From: Begonia masoniana
Taxonomy: Eukaryota; Streptophyta; Magnoliopsida; Cucurbitales; Begoniaceae
Length of the DNA: 64,000 nucleotides
Assembly: GCA_022432975.1 (NCBI GenBank)
Contig: CM039508.1
Span: 46,589,646 to 46,653,645 of the forward strand
Direction: 5' to 3'
Shown here: positions 24,232 through 36,140 of the stretch, in pieces
Layout: each line of letters opens with the position of its first letter
How positions within the stretch are numbered: the stretch's first letter is position 1
The notes under the pieces: model-generated
The model's database searches: none
Told to the model about the DNA's origin: nothing
What the model saw: the letters and a program-made list of their open reading frames with translations, nothing else
Program-made: the position numbers and the translations under genes

Positions 24232-24978
24232 CTATCTTTGTTGAGGAAATTTGCGAGAAAAGAAATTTCTAGCAGTACCTTGTCTTAAGTCAGCGAGATA
24301 GGTAAAACATCTAAGACGAATATGACCACGTTGGTTGCAATAGTGACAAATAGTAGTAAGTCTGTTACCTTTATTTATGGGAACATGGTGAGACTTTTCT
24401 TTCTGCTCAGTTCTAGTAATGCTTATTGCAACTTGCTTCCCTCTGTACTCAAAAATATTTTCTGACAATTTTGGTGATATAAAGTTTGATACTGATGATG
24501 ACACTCCATGCGACACTGGCTGTGAGACCGAGCTTTCTCCTTTGAACCCGTGTCTAGAACGATCACCACTTAATTTACTGATTTTTAGAATATCATCCAG
24601 CTTAGAGGAACCTGTATTTAGCATCTTGACATTCTTCTTCATGTGATTTAGCTCGTTAAATAGTTTCATCGCATCATCCAGACTTATTTTCAGTTTGGCT
24701 TCCAAGTCAGCAACAGAATTTTGCAGATTTATCTTCTCAGCTTTCAAGTCTTTATTCTGAATGCGAAGGCACTGATTGATTCTAGCAAGGTCGGTCAATT
24801 TTTCATGAAGAAATTTGTACTCCATAATGAGATCTTCTTTCGTATCTTCATCACCATAATCTGATATATCCTCTGTAACATCTTGCAAGACACTATCATC
24901 ATCTGTGTGTTTAGAAATAGCAACCAGAGCCACATGGTTGTTCTTGAATTCATCTTCTTTTTTCGGACTCATCCTCAC
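24232..24978 (-). pseudogene. Sirevirus gag C-terminal coiled coil and second zinc knuckle
   Basis: An acidic stretch is followed by a long heptad-rich region (about 70-130) typical of Sirevirus Gag, then C-H-Y-C-N-Q-R-G-H-I-R-L-R-C. A stop at 24232 separates it from the protease. Confidence 0.8.
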
Positions 24979-25066
24979 TCCATGTTGTGTTGAGTGAATT
25001 TTTCTTTTTCTTCAGAGTATTAACACATTCTACCTGAATATGCTCAAAACCATCACATTTTCTGCA

Positions 25067-26032
25067 CTAAATTCCTCTACTCTTGATAGGTTGATCAGAA
25101 ATATGTTTTTCATCTCTGTATTTTGCATTGCTCGAAGAACCATTCCTGTTGTTCGTGACACTGGACTTGATAGCTCTATCATTTCTTTCAAATCTCTTCA
25201 TAACCCTGCTAAAATTTTTCGATAACAGAGCTAAAGATTCCTCAAGGTCATCTTCACTATGATCACTCATAATCTGTGTATCGACTTTTAAAGCGACTCC
25301 TTTTATCCTTTTTGTTTCGGGGTCAACTCCGAGATTCATTTCGAAAGTTCTAAGAGATCCCATTAATTCTTCTAGTTTCATTGTTGTCAACTCCGAGATT
25401 CATTTCGAAAGTTCTAAGAGATCCCATTAATTCTTCTAGCTTCATTTTTGAGACATCATTGGCTTCTTCAATAGCTGTGACTTTATATGCAAACCGTTGA
25501 GGTAGAGATCGTAGAGTCTTCCTTACTAGTCTTTCTTCAGAAAATGTCTCACCAAGAGCAAATACCTCATTGGCTATGTCACAAAGTTTAGCATTGAATT
25601 CAGCAATATTTTTGTCTTCATGCATCTTCAGATTCTCAAATCTTGTAGTAATCATCTGCATTTTGGATAATTTCACAGCCAATGTCCCTTCATATGGATC
25701 TGAAGAATTTGCCATGCCTTTTTGGTGGACTCACAAGTGGAAATAAGTCTAAACTGAGTAGGATCAATACCGTTGAAAATAGCATTCAGAGCCTTTGAGT
25801 TACTGTTGGCCATTGTATCTTCAGAAACAGACCAACTTTCTTCATCCTTGAGAGTTGTAACACCTTCTTTGTCAGTAATAGTCGGAGGATCCCATCCTAT
25901 CAAAATAGATTTCCAAGCCTTCTCATCAATAACTTTAATAAAAGCTCTCATTCTGGACTTCCAATACGCATAGTTGCCTCCATCCAATAGCGGTGGACGC
26001 ATTGTTGAACCTCCTTCTTTCATAAAGTCCAT
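25067..26032 (-). pseudogene. Sirevirus gag N-terminal part, frameshifted
   Basis: Three overlapping frames (26032-25673, 25715-25350, 25390-25067) together cover the gag/UBN2 region from M-D-F-M-K-E-G-G to the first knuckle. The breaks are a small deletion near 25695 and a 64-bp tandem duplication at 25322-25449 that shifts the frame. The knuckle itself starts with a stop before C-R-K-C-D-G. Confidence 0.85.
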
Positions 26033-26091
26033 TGCACAGAATAAAACACGATCAAATCCCGTGGATCCCGCTTAAGAAACACAAGCGTCCC

Positions 26092-26105
26092 GCTCTGATA
26101 CCAAT
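26092..26105 (-). promoter_or_regulatory. Primer-binding site of the full-length Sirevirus
   Basis: ATTGGTATCAGAGC on the element strand is directly next to the LTR and complementary to the 3' end of initiator tRNA-Met. Confidence 0.88.
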
Positions 26106-27239
26106 TGAAATTGTGATTAGATATGTGGTGTCGTAACACTGCTTGTGACACCAACAGTAAACAACAATAATGAACAATAAAGAAATGTGTAAAGAAGAAG
26201 ACACAAGATTGGTAACGCAGTTCGGCAAATTGCCTACGTCTGCGGGGCCACGCCCATATTTAAAAATATTTCAGAGAGTTCACAAAGTTACAAGACAACC
26301 AGGCTTATACAAATAAAAACTCCTTCTTATCTTTGTTGTCGTCTCTCACTAACTTCCTCAAAGAAACTGTTTTTTGCGAGCTCCCATCGACTTAGATCTA
26401 AATGCGACAAGCTCCCCTTGTCGATAATGACTCCTCCCGGAATCTGTGTATGGCACCCCTTGCCCACGATCAGAAAGACAAGCTCCCTTGTCAATCAATA
26501 GAACTCCTCCCGAGTTCCAGTGAAGTCTCTTCTCGAGACTGATCTTCAATGAAGAATAAAGAAGAGCACTCCTATGACACCCCTTGTGACACCAATCGTT
26601 GTCTTAGGATGCACACCACCACACTCATTGAACAATGAAAGCCACCAAAGGTAGAGTGTGGAAAACAGTCAACAGAGACCGAAACAATCAATAACAACCC
26701 AAAACGTAAAAACGTGAGGGAGGAAAATAATAACGACTTGCGGCACAAGAAATATTAGAGAGTAATCAATAATCTGCGCACGTCTTCTGTGAAGGGTAGA
26801 TGCTTAAATAAACATGTAATAGATTTTCGTTCCAAAACAAAAAGCACAGAATAAGGAAACCGCAATCACAAAATCCAGATTCATGACACCCTTTGCGACA
26901 CATATGGAAAGTACCAGAATATAACATATTTGGATCTCTGAATAGTTGGATGACGAATCTTGCTTTGTGTTATGATATATAGTATTCATAAACTTCAAAT
27001 CGGCCTTTCATAGATAAAAATAATTGATAACTTGATTTCCAAGTAACTAGCTTTCCTTATTTTTCAAGGTTACCAAAACCAAATATTCTGCATAGTTTTG
27101 GTATCATAATCTCCACAAAATCTGTCTGCATGGCAACTGAATAATACTGTAATCTTTATTTAATTTCCAAGATAATCAAAGTAAATACTTTAATTAATTT
27201 TGCCAAACAAATCTATGCCAACACATATTTACATTAACA
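26106..27239 (-). repeat. Sirevirus 5' LTR
   Basis: It has the same ends and landmarks as 17398-18547, with the stem-loop run near 26368-26545. Some leader stems are shortened by small deletions, for example near 26455. Confidence 0.86.
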
Positions 27240-27566
27240 AAGTCAATGTATTGATGTCCTAATGTGAGAACATAGGCAGTGAGTCTTGATCTACTTGTTT
27301 CCAAGTGTTCACCAAGGCCAAAAATTTAGTGACATCATGAAAATGGACAACCAAATGTTCCAACATGTTTAGCAACATTAACTCCTGCACATCCATGTCA
27401 GACGAGATCCCCAAATATCGTAGAGCAGTCAGCCTACGAACAACACCAGCATCAATCATTTCAATGTGTGTTCCGTAAAGGTTGAGGTATCTCAAATTTA
27501 TTAGATGGTGCAAACCTGACGGAACTTGCGCTATTTGCGTATGAAATAAGTCGAGTCTCTCCAAAG
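27240..27566 (-). pseudogene. CNL pseudogene, middle LRR part
   Basis: It reads E-R-L-D-L, V-P-S-G-L-H-H-L-I-N-L-R-Y-L-N-L and L-T-A-L-R-Y-L-G-I, classical plant LRR units, up to a TAG at 27259. It lies between a solo LTR (27567-28338) and the Sirevirus (17398-27239). Confidence 0.82.
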
Positions 27567-28338
27567 TGTGGAGTCCCTCCTTAATGCTGCAGAAATGGAG
27601 GGCGCCTACCCTTCAGTTAATAGGAAGAATGAAATTTCATTTTTCCTTCTTCGTATCGGTTTGTCACTTTGTGACAAATCTTTCGTATAAATAGGGAAGA
27701 TTTGCTCATCCTTCAACATCCGAAAGCAGAAGAAGAACAACGAAGAAGAGTTATTTTCTGAGAAGAGGGAGAGAGGGTGAGAATTTCTTGGAGGGAGAGA
27801 AAAGAAATGTGTGAGAGAAAAATAGGTGCGGTGCTTTTGTGCATAGTGAGAATTCTAAGAGTGGTGATTTCTCTTAGTGAATATTTTCTAGGATATTCGA
27901 TATCAAGAAAAATATTATAAATCCTATTTTTCATAGTGAGATCTTTCTGGACTCGGTCCCCATGGTTTTTTCCCGATTTGGGTTTCCACGTAAAATTCAC
28001 GGTATTCATTTTGGCATTATTTCTCTTACTTCTTGGCCGTTATAATTTTACGACAGTGAAAAAATATTCCTGGTATTTTTCGAAACGCATCTGCTATCGT
28101 TTCTCGTATCGCTTGGTTAGTGGTGTAATTGTACTATGTAAGTAAGTTATGTCTAGAAGACTGGAATTTAAGTGGACCGTTTGAGCCTTTCCTGGGAACT
28201 TACTTGGAAAGGTAATTCTGTCTAAGAAGATTGCCAAGAGCATTCTTTCCTGGGAATTATCTTGATCAGTGCTTTTCACGTTTTATAGCGGTGGTATTTT
28301 TATCATTGTTCCCGCCGGTTTTATTATTTTTCCCAACA
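27567..28338 (+). mobile_element. Solo LTR, 772 bp, in the CNL LRR region
   Basis: It is flanked by a perfect CAAAG duplication (27562-27566 and 28339-28343), starts TGTGGAG and ends CCCAACA. A TATA box (tataaatag) lies at 27685-27693, so its transcription direction is plus. A short palindrome TTGTCAC-TTT-GTGACAA (27660-27676) lies just upstream of the TATA box. Removing the insert and one duplication rejoins two LRR frames without a shift, which confirms the ends. The sequence style suggests Copia, but without pol the family is uncertain. Confidence 0.85.
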
Positions 28339-29857
28339 CAAAGAAGTTAGTTTTGCCAAAGACGACAAACTTACCAAGTGTATGCATCTTCTGAGTATCA
28401 AGGAAGTAAGCTTTTTCAATGATGTAATATGTTTCGAATTTGCTACGAGATAAATTAAGAACTTTGAGTCTGTGTAGATATTTAAAGAAACCATCACGAA
28501 CCTGCTTAAGATGCGTATATTGTAATAACAAGGTCGATAGTCTCCTGCATTTTGGTAATAAATCAGGCATTTCCTTGACTTCATTGAACATAAGGGAGAC
28601 TAGGACAACTTTATCCTTCCATTTATTCACATCAGGAAAAGCTTCCAATCCTATATTGGCTTGTACCATGAAATCAGAACCTGCAATTCGAAGAGCCATA
28701 TCTCTTATTAAATCATGCATAATTACACCTTCCTCCTATGTTGATAGTAAGGCAGCTCCTTCAAGTTTATTCAAAATAGTTTGACCTTCGTCAAACATCG
28801 CCGTCATACTATCGTTTCCATCCAATAATCCCTCGTCAATAATTCCCCAAATCAAGTCATTTCTAGGTATTATGTAGTCTTCGGGATATGTTGCACAACA
28901 TAAGAGACATCTTCTTTCTTGAGAATTGTGGAGTCGTTCATGACTCAACTTTAATACTTTGAATACTTTTTCTTCCATGTCTTCTACTTATCATTACATT
29001 CCCTCGTGCTTTTGGCTAATGTAATTATTCCAAGCGGCAAGCCTGCACATTCTTTAACTACATTTGTGGCTGTCTCAGTTATACCATGGGGTATCTCATG
29101 CCCTACTCGTTCGAGGAATAAGGTCCAAGAATCTTCTTCGGAAAGAGGTTCCACTTCGATCGTCTTTCGATAATACATTTTGTGACAAACACGATTCGAC
29201 CGGGATGTCAAAACCAAATTACACCCACCTTTTGTCGGAGTCCCCACCTTACTCAACTCAAAATCTGCCCACATATCATCTAAAAACAGCACAAACTTTT
29301 CATCTTGTTCCAAAGCTCGATTAAGTTTTCCCGCCCTTACATGTTCATCGAGCTCACTCGAAAGATCTTCGCCAATTCTTTTAGCAATGACGGCTTGCAG
29401 TTGCTGAATACTTCGATCCTTCGAAATCGTGACCCAGTATACGGAGCCAAAAATGTCAGGTCGGGGAAGCATTAGATTGTGAGCATGCTTTACTAAACTT
29501 GTTTTGCCCACTCCTCCCATCCCCCAAACTCCAATTATCGCCCTCTCAAACATTTGTAAGAAATGCAATATCTTCTCAAGATAACCCACAAATTTTTGAC
29601 CAACTAACCTATTTGTAGGCAATTCAACTGTCATTGGCTCAGGTACTTCAAGTGTAACGCCATGGGGAAACTCACCCTGAGCAGCAACTTCCTTCACTTC
29701 CCCAATCTGATCATCCACTTGTTTTGTCAACTCAACCACCAAAGAAGTTCTACTTTTCCCCAATTTTCAATTCTCGCCTGAGATTTCAAATCCTTCCCCT
29801 CCACCTTCTTTAGAAGAGCCTAACACTTCTTCTATCTTCCTTTTTTTAGTAGAAATA
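28339..29857 (-). pseudogene. CNL resistance gene pseudogene, CC remnant, NB-ARC and first LRRs
   Basis: NB-ARC proteins act inside the cell as nucleotide-switched immune receptors. The main frame (29763-28984, 259 codons) has the P-loop G-M-G-G-V-G-K-T-S near residue 81, the kinase-2 motif F-L-D-D-M-W, L-V-L-T-S-R-S (RNBS-B) and C-A-G-L-P-L. The next frame (28978-28736) carries the winged-helix part with C-C-A-T-Y-P-E-D-Y, and the frame 28720-28340 the M-H-D motif M-H-D-L-I-R-D-M-A and early LRRs. Breaks: a frameshift or deletion near 28984, a TAG at 28736-28738, and a frameshift near 28440. LTR-B cuts the coiled-coil end at 29857, so the N terminus is missing. Confidence 0.9.
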
Positions 29858-30300
29858 TGTAACGCTACAATTTAAAATTCTCTAATTTGCAATTCTAATT
29901 TTGAAAACCCTAAATTTTTTTTCAAATTGATTTAAAATCGAGCGCTAAATCATAATTTGAAAATTTAAATATTAATTGAAAACTTTAATTTCGCGGATGC
30001 TTTGTAATAAATTTGTCAAAATCTTGAAACCATCGCATAATTAAAACAATTTATGAAACTTTATTTAATAATAAAATTCAACATAATTATTCAAAGTCTT
30101 AAATTGAAATAAAATATTAAATATCGTTTAAAAATTAAAGCATACTAATTTAAATTTTTTTCCTCAAATTCAACAATATTTTCTTCTTCTGTATTCTCGC
30201 TTGCCACTGGAGGATTCTCAATCGCAATTATTTCTTCCTCAAACAAAAATTCACCTACATCACAAGTTAAAAACTATGAGAAATCTCAGTAAGTTGCAAA

Positions 30301-31317
30301 ACTTTTACTTTTACTTTTACTTTTACTTTTACTTTTACTTTTACTTTTACTTTTACTTTTACTTTTACTTTTACTTTTACTTTTACTTTTACTTTTACTT
30401 TTACTTTTACTTTTACTTTTACTTTTACTTTTACTTTTACTTTTACTTTTACTTTTACTTTTACTTTTACTTTTACTTTTACTTTTACTTTTACTTTTAC
30501 TTTTACTTTTACTTTTACTTTTACTTTTACTTTTACTTTTACTTTTACTTTTACTTTTACTTTTACTTTTACTTTTACTTTTACTTTTACTTTTACTTTT
30601 ACTTTTACTTTTACTTTTACTTTTACTTTTACTTTTACTTTTACTTTTACTTTTACTTTTACTTTTACTTTTACTTTTACTTTTACTTTTACTTTTACTT
30701 TTACTTTTACTTTTACTTTTACTTTTACTTTTACTTTTACTTTTACTTTTACTTTTACTTTTACTTTTACTTTTACTTTTACTTTTACTTTTACTTTTAC
30801 TTTTACTTTTACTTTTACTTTTACTTTTACTTTTACTTTTACTTTTACTTTTACTTTTACTTTTACTTTTACTTTTACTTTTACTTTTACTTTTACTTTT
30901 ACTTTTACTTTTACTTTTACTTTTACTTTTACTTTTACTTTTACTTTTACTTTTACTTTTACTTTTACTTTTACTTTTACTTTTACTTTTACTTTTACTT
31001 TTACTTTTACTTTTACTTTTACTTTTACTTTTACTTTTACTTTTACTTTTACTTTTACTTTTACTTTTACTTTTACTTTTACTTTTACTTTTACTTTTAC
31101 TTTTACTTTTACTTTTACTTTTACTTTTACTTTTACTTTTACTTTTACTTTTACTTTTACTTTTACTTTTACTTTTACTTTTACTTTTACTTTTACTTTT
31201 ACTTTTACTTTTACTTTTACTTTTACTTTTACTTTTACTTTTACTTTTACTTTTACTTTTACTTTTACTTTTACTTTTACTTTTACTTTTACTTTTACTT
31301 TTACTTTTTTACTTTTA
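30301..31317. repeat. (CTTTTA)n microsatellite, about 169 units
   Basis: This is a perfect hexamer repeat with no interruption over about 1 kb inside LTR-B; LTR-A has ordinary sequence at this place. It may be a real expansion or a graph loop in the assembly. The Val-Lys and Tyr-Phe dipeptide ORFs across it are not genes. Confidence 0.9.
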
Positions 31318-32052
31318 ACGATCAAACTCTTGTTATCATGTATTTGCCGTCAATTCCATCATTTTCATACACATGCAAAATGTCTTATCCATTTTATCTT
31401 TTAAATAATTATATGTTGATGCTATAACATGTGTGCCCAACCATCAAAAACGTGTGATAAAATAAAACAGTAATAAAGAAAATAATATATATTAGTGATG
31501 TAGGGTCGTAGCCAAAACGTTGTAAAACGTTGTATTTACACTTACTTTGATTCCGAGCAATATGTGTTTATCGGGATATTCCAAAATTTCAAAATAATAC
31601 CCTGCTCAAATAAAATCTTTGGTATTAAAATTCTACTTAATAAATCTAATTTCAAAGAAATTTGAGCAAAAATTCCTTACGTTGTATTCTTAGGTGGGAT
31701 CGGATCGGTTTGATTGATTCGGACAGTTCTGGAATTTTTTCTGCCTAATATGAATATCAATATTAAAGTCTCACTTAAATTATTCCAACTTCAGAAGAAT
31801 TTGGGTGGAAATTTCTTACCGTTTAAATCTTGAATTGGTTCGGTCTGATTCGGGTCGAAATTTGGGCTGGGTCAATTTTTGGTTGAATTTGGGTCGGGTC
31901 TGATTCGAATGAATAGTGCCGGTTCTGGTTGGGTTAGTTCGGTTCGAACCAATTTAAATGAACCGGTTTGGTTCAGCTTGATTTAACTGAACCAGTTCAG
32001 TTCTCCTTAAAACTGAACAGATTCTCCTTTCTCTTCCTCTTCGCGGTCTGTC

Positions 32053-32053
<1 letters not shown>

Positions 32054-32107
<54 letters not shown>
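32054..32107. repeat. (GA)n microsatellite
   Basis: About 27 GA units lie in the leader of LTR-B, where LTR-A has a shorter CT-rich run of the same kind (on the opposite strand). Confidence 0.85.
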
Positions 32108-32110
<3 letters not shown>

Positions 32111-32732
32111 AAGTGTGAGAGAGAGAAACAAAGTGTGAGAGAGATTTAAAGAGGAGAAAGATTAGGAGTCTTACACCGAAGATGGTCGTCGATGAATGTC
32201 GAGATAGGGAAGTTCGACGGTGGAGGGCAGAGTCGAAGGAAGTTGTTGTCTCTCGGTTGGAGCTTTTTGCTGCGGTGGTCGGAGCTGCGAACTAAGATAA
32301 GTTCTCTAACTGAAGAACTCAATATGGAGAGGAGAGCTGAGTGTGGTTTCTCTCATTCACCGAACCTCTCTATTTATAGAAGAGGTTCCTCTAATTTTTT
32401 TCCATAGAAGGAGTATTATGAATCTGACCCTCCAAATGGACAGATTCAAAGATGAATAAGGTAAGAATCAGTTTCCCTACTGTTTACAGAATGATTTCCC
32501 TTAACGTTCATATAATTGATTGAAATTATGGCTGGATTGTTGTTGATTAAGCTAAAATTGGGGCAATTAGATTTAATTGCCTGCTAATTAGGGCTAGGTC
32601 GGATTTCTAGCTAGGTATTGATTGAGCTGAAATTGTGATATTGATTTAATTGATTGATTAATTAGGGCTAAATTGTGGAAATTGAACCCTAATTTTAGAT
32701 TGATTTTAGGGATATATTTTTAGAATGTTACA

Positions 32733-32894
32733 ATCTACCCTCCTTAAAAAAATTTTATCCTTGAAATTAAAACAATTACATGAATAACTCCAGGTAGATC
32801 TTTCTTTTGTCCTCTTCTCTTTTCAAAGTTGTTTCCTCAATATTTCTATACAAACTCAAATGGTTTAGTTTATGAGCATATGTCAGTAATATGA
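32733..32894 (-). pseudogene. Integrase chromodomain tail and polypurine tract of chromovirus B
   Basis: Reading the minus strand from 32894, a short frame gives R-N-I-E-E-T-T-L-K-R-E-E-D and ends L-E-L-F-M. This aligns with the C-terminal chromodomain end of the two Gypsy elements ([12 protein letters not shown]...P-E-L-F). The stop is followed by AAGGAGGGTAGAT and LTR-B. The rest of the internal region is cut off by Gypsy-1, inserted at 32895. Confidence 0.7.
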
Positions 32895-35800
32895 TGTAAC
32901 GCTCCGAGTTTTCTGAACCCGGTTCGCTACTCATAACCCGAATATAACTAAGAAACTTTGAACCAAATTTAAAATTTCGCAGCAGAAATCATTTAAGCAA
33001 AAATAGTGTTTATCATACATCCACCGGTGACGTCAGCCGGATGATTCATTCATCCGATCGACTTTATCATACATCCACCGGTGACGTCAGCCGGATGATT
33101 CATTCATCCGATCGACTTTATCATACATCCACCGGTGACGTCAGCCGGATGATTCATTCATCCGATCGACTTTATCATACATCCACCGGTGACGTCAGCC
33201 GGATGATTCATTCATCCGATCGACTTTATCATACATCCACCGGTGACGTCAGCCGGATGATTCATTCATCCGATCGACTTTATCATACATCCACCGGTGA
33301 CGTCAGCCGGATGATTCATTCATCCGATCGACTTTATCATACATCCACCGGTGACGTCAGCCGGATGATTCATTCATCCGATCGACTTTATCATACATCC
33401 ACCGGTGACGTCAGCCGGATGATTCATTCATCCGATCGACTTTATCATACATCCACCGGTGACGTCAGCCGGATGATTCATTCATCCGATCGACTTTATC
33501 ATACATCCACCGGTGACGTCAGCCGGATGATTCATTCATCCGATCGACTTTATCATACATCCACCGGTGACGTCAGCCGGATGATTCATTCATCCGATCG
33601 ACTTTATCATACATCCACCGGTGACGTCAGCCGGATGATTCATTCATCCGATCGACTTTATCATACATCCACCGGTGACGTCAGCCGGATGATTCATTCA
33701 TCCGATCGACTTTATCATACATCCACCGGTGACGTCAGCCGGATGATTCATTCATCCGATCGACTTTATCATACATCCACCGGTGACGTCAGCCGGATGA
33801 TTCATTCATCCGATCGACTTTATCATACATCCACCGGTGACGTCAGCCGGATGATTCATTCATCCGATCGACTTTATCATACATCCACCGGTGACGTCAG
33901 CCGGATGATTCATTCATCCGATCGACTTTATCATACATCCACCGGTGACGTCAGCCGGATGATTCATTCATCCGATCGACTTTATCATACATCCACCGGT
34001 GACGTCAGCCGGATGATTCATTCATCCGATCGACTTTATCATACATCCACCGGTGACGTCAGCCGGATGATTCATTCATCCGATCGACTTTATCATACAT
34101 CCACCGGTGACGTCAGCCGGATGATTCATTCATCCGATCGACTTTATCATACATCCACCGGTGACGTCAGCCGGATGATTCATTCATCCGATCGACTTTA
34201 TCATACATCCACCGGTGACGTCAGCCGGATGATTCATTCATCCGATCGACTTTATCATACATCCACCGGTGACGTCAGCCGGATGATTCATTCATCCGAT
34301 CGACTTTATCATACATCCACCGGTGACGTCAGCCGGATGATTCATTCATCCGATCGACTTTATCATACATCCACCGGTGACGTCAGCCGGATGATTCATT
34401 CATCCGATCGACTTTATCATACATCCACCGGTGACGTCAGCCGGATGATTCATTCATCCGATCGACTTTATCATACATCCACCGGTGACGTCAGCCGGAT
34501 GATTCATTCAGACTTTATCATACATCCACCGGTGACGTCAGCCGTATGATTCATCATCCGATCGCTTTATCATACATCCACCGGTGACGTCACCGGATGA
34601 TTCATTCATCCTATCGACTTTCACTGAGGACATCTTCCGATAGAGAACAGATTAACAACTCACATCTGCCGATAGACTTCATCTACCGACAGAGAACAGA
34701 AACAACAACTCTAACTATGGAAGGGAATTACTCACTTTAACTGAAACCATTCAAAACAATTCAATTATTGCATTACTCAAATCCAGTAAGAACCAACATT
34801 TAAACTCCACAGAATACTATCATCAGGAAATCTCAAAACGTATTCAAAATATTAAAAAAAAACATTACTGTCATGAAAACTTAGCATACTCAGATTGAGA
34901 CACTGTCAACTAAACCATTCCAACTACAGACATCAGTTAATCCGCCTCATCAGTTTACCAGGCCGAAACATGGATGTACTCCTCCAACCACATCTATTCA
35001 TCTGTGCACTCAAGGAAATCACCTGCAGTCTCCTCAACACCTACATCACAAAACTCATCTATTAGCCTAATGCTAAGTAAGTAAAGCAGTAAGAAAATGA
35101 AATGCTGAAATGCTGAATCATAAATTTCCTAAACATGCAAATTTCTACTTTCTCATCTCAATTGCATTTACATTCGTTTTTGTTCAGATCCCCCTGTGAA
35201 ATTGGGAGTTGGATCACTTCTCCCAAAGTACAAGTATCCACTGACTCATTACGGGTTGGATTAATTCCCTTAACAGTAAATATGATGTACATAACTGTTC
35301 AGATCCCCCTGTGAAATTGGGAATTGGATCAATTTTCCCAAAGTATAAGCATCCACTGTCTCATTAAGAGGCGGATTATTTCCCTTAACAGTGTATCTGT
35401 TCACATAGCTGTTTCAATATGTTCATTCCTTACCATGCCAACATGCATTCAAATTCATTTTCGTATATTTTTTAAAATATGATGCATAATACACAGACAC
35501 TTTCAAATAAACATAATCCTAATGTTTTGTGATGTAGGCCCGAAGGCACAAGCAAACTTCACTTACCTGGTCTCCTGGAAGTCGCCCGGTTTCAACTACT
35601 CTGGAAGCCCTGTTCACCTAATGTCATAAACAAAATACCATTCAGATCTTCACTAATCCTCATCCTACACCATTCACAAACCTAAGGAGCTAGTTTAGAA
35701 GTTCGGATCATCGCACACTCCCGATTCAACACTAACCCGAACTCAACTCACTCACAGCATTCTAAAAAAATACACACATTGCACTCTATTTGCTATCTAG

Positions 35801-36105
35801 CCACTAAATCTCAAGAAAACGAAGGGAAAACTTACCTAGTTTGGGGAAATAGAGATCGGAGGGGGAAAATTGCCTGGAGCTCTGTTGAGCTTGAGCTGAA
35901 TACCGAGAAGGAAAAATGAAGGAACAGTGGCGGCTAAACCTCATTAAACCCTTGCTTAAATACGTTATCCACAATAAATTTTAATTTACCATTTTGTCCT
36001 TAGTCATTCACCTATTAACCTAATCACTAATTTACCCAAATTTCAATTTTACAACATTCTCTATAGTTGGAAAAAGCAATCGGTTAATAGAAACCGGGTG
36101 TTACA
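32895..36105 (-). repeat. Gypsy-1 3' LTR, enlarged by the 54-bp array
   Basis: On the element strand it runs from TGTAACACCCGG (36105) to GCGTTACA (32895). A TATA-like TATTTAAG lies near 35967. The inverted pair CTACATCACAAAAC/GTTTTGTGATGTAG lies at 35537-35524 and 35054-35041 in element direction, with duplicated small hairpins between. Without the 54-bp array its length would be near that of the other LTR. Confidence 0.85.
33009..34620. repeat. 54-bp tandem array, about 27 identical units
   Basis: Each unit contains CATCCACCGGTGACGTCAGC and a CATTCATCCGATCG stretch. About 27 units are identical; the last two (34510-34620) carry several single-base differences. The partner LTR has only about two units (41100-41205). 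Each unit contains the palindrome TGACGTCA. The frame with 18-residue repeats is a by-product of a unit length divisible by three. Confidence 0.92.
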
Positions 36106-36123
36106 ATCTACCCTCCTTAAAAG
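36106..36123 (-). promoter_or_regulatory. Polypurine tract of Gypsy-1
   Basis: On the element strand CTTTTAAGGAGGGTAGAT abuts the 3' LTR. The same motif precedes LTR-B and the 3' LTR of Gypsy-2. Confidence 0.88.
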
Positions 36124-36140
36124 AATTTTGTCCTCAAAAT

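Larger units (their letters stand above)
17398..27239 (-). mobile_element. Full-length Sirevirus (Copia) with extra ORF
   Basis: It has two LTRs (17398-18547 and 26106-27239) with the same TGTTAATG...TTTCA ends, a standard primer site, multiple polypurine tracts, gag, protease, integrase, RT, RNase H and an extra ORF, in that order on the minus strand. The flanks GAGCC and AAGTC match at three of five bases and both differences are transitions, so they may be an aged target-site duplication. gag and pol carry several breaks, while the extra ORF is open. It sits in the LRR part of the CNL pseudogene and is the longest relative of the deleted units at 4154-15661. Confidence 0.88.
29858..32732 (-). 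mobile_element. LTR-B: 3' LTR of an old chromovirus
   Basis: It starts on the minus strand with TGTAACATTC at 32732 and ends GCGTTACA at 29858. It follows a polypurine tract (AAGGAGGGTAGAT, minus strand, 32733-32745). The TATA box (plus-strand tatttatag) is at 32371-32379. It shares several blocks with LTR-A, but the two are strongly diverged. It contains the (CTTTTA)n tract and a (GA)n microsatellite. The inverted pair CCTACATCAC/GTGATGTAGG lies at 31504-31495 and 30263-30254 in element direction. Confidence 0.8.

Noticed and set aside
26092..26105. tRNA gene fragment
   Set aside because: The match is to the primer-binding site only (the last bases of initiator tRNA-Met); no cloverleaf surrounds it.
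28440..28784. Plus-strand ORFs opposite the CNL pseudogene
   Set aside because: They are antisense shadows of the NB-LRR coding strand.
30201..31427. Val-Lys and Tyr-Phe dipeptide ORFs of 350-410 codons
   Set aside because: They are a by-product of the hexamer repeat length and would be open in almost any frame.
33041..34549. 502-codon ORF with 18-residue repeats (MIHSSDRLYHTSTGDVSR)
   Set aside because: A 54-bp unit keeps its frame automatically. It lies in an LTR leader, and on the strand opposite to element transcription.
33009..34620. CRISPR-like array
   Set aside because: Units are directly adjacent with no variable spacers, and the genome is a plant nuclear genome.
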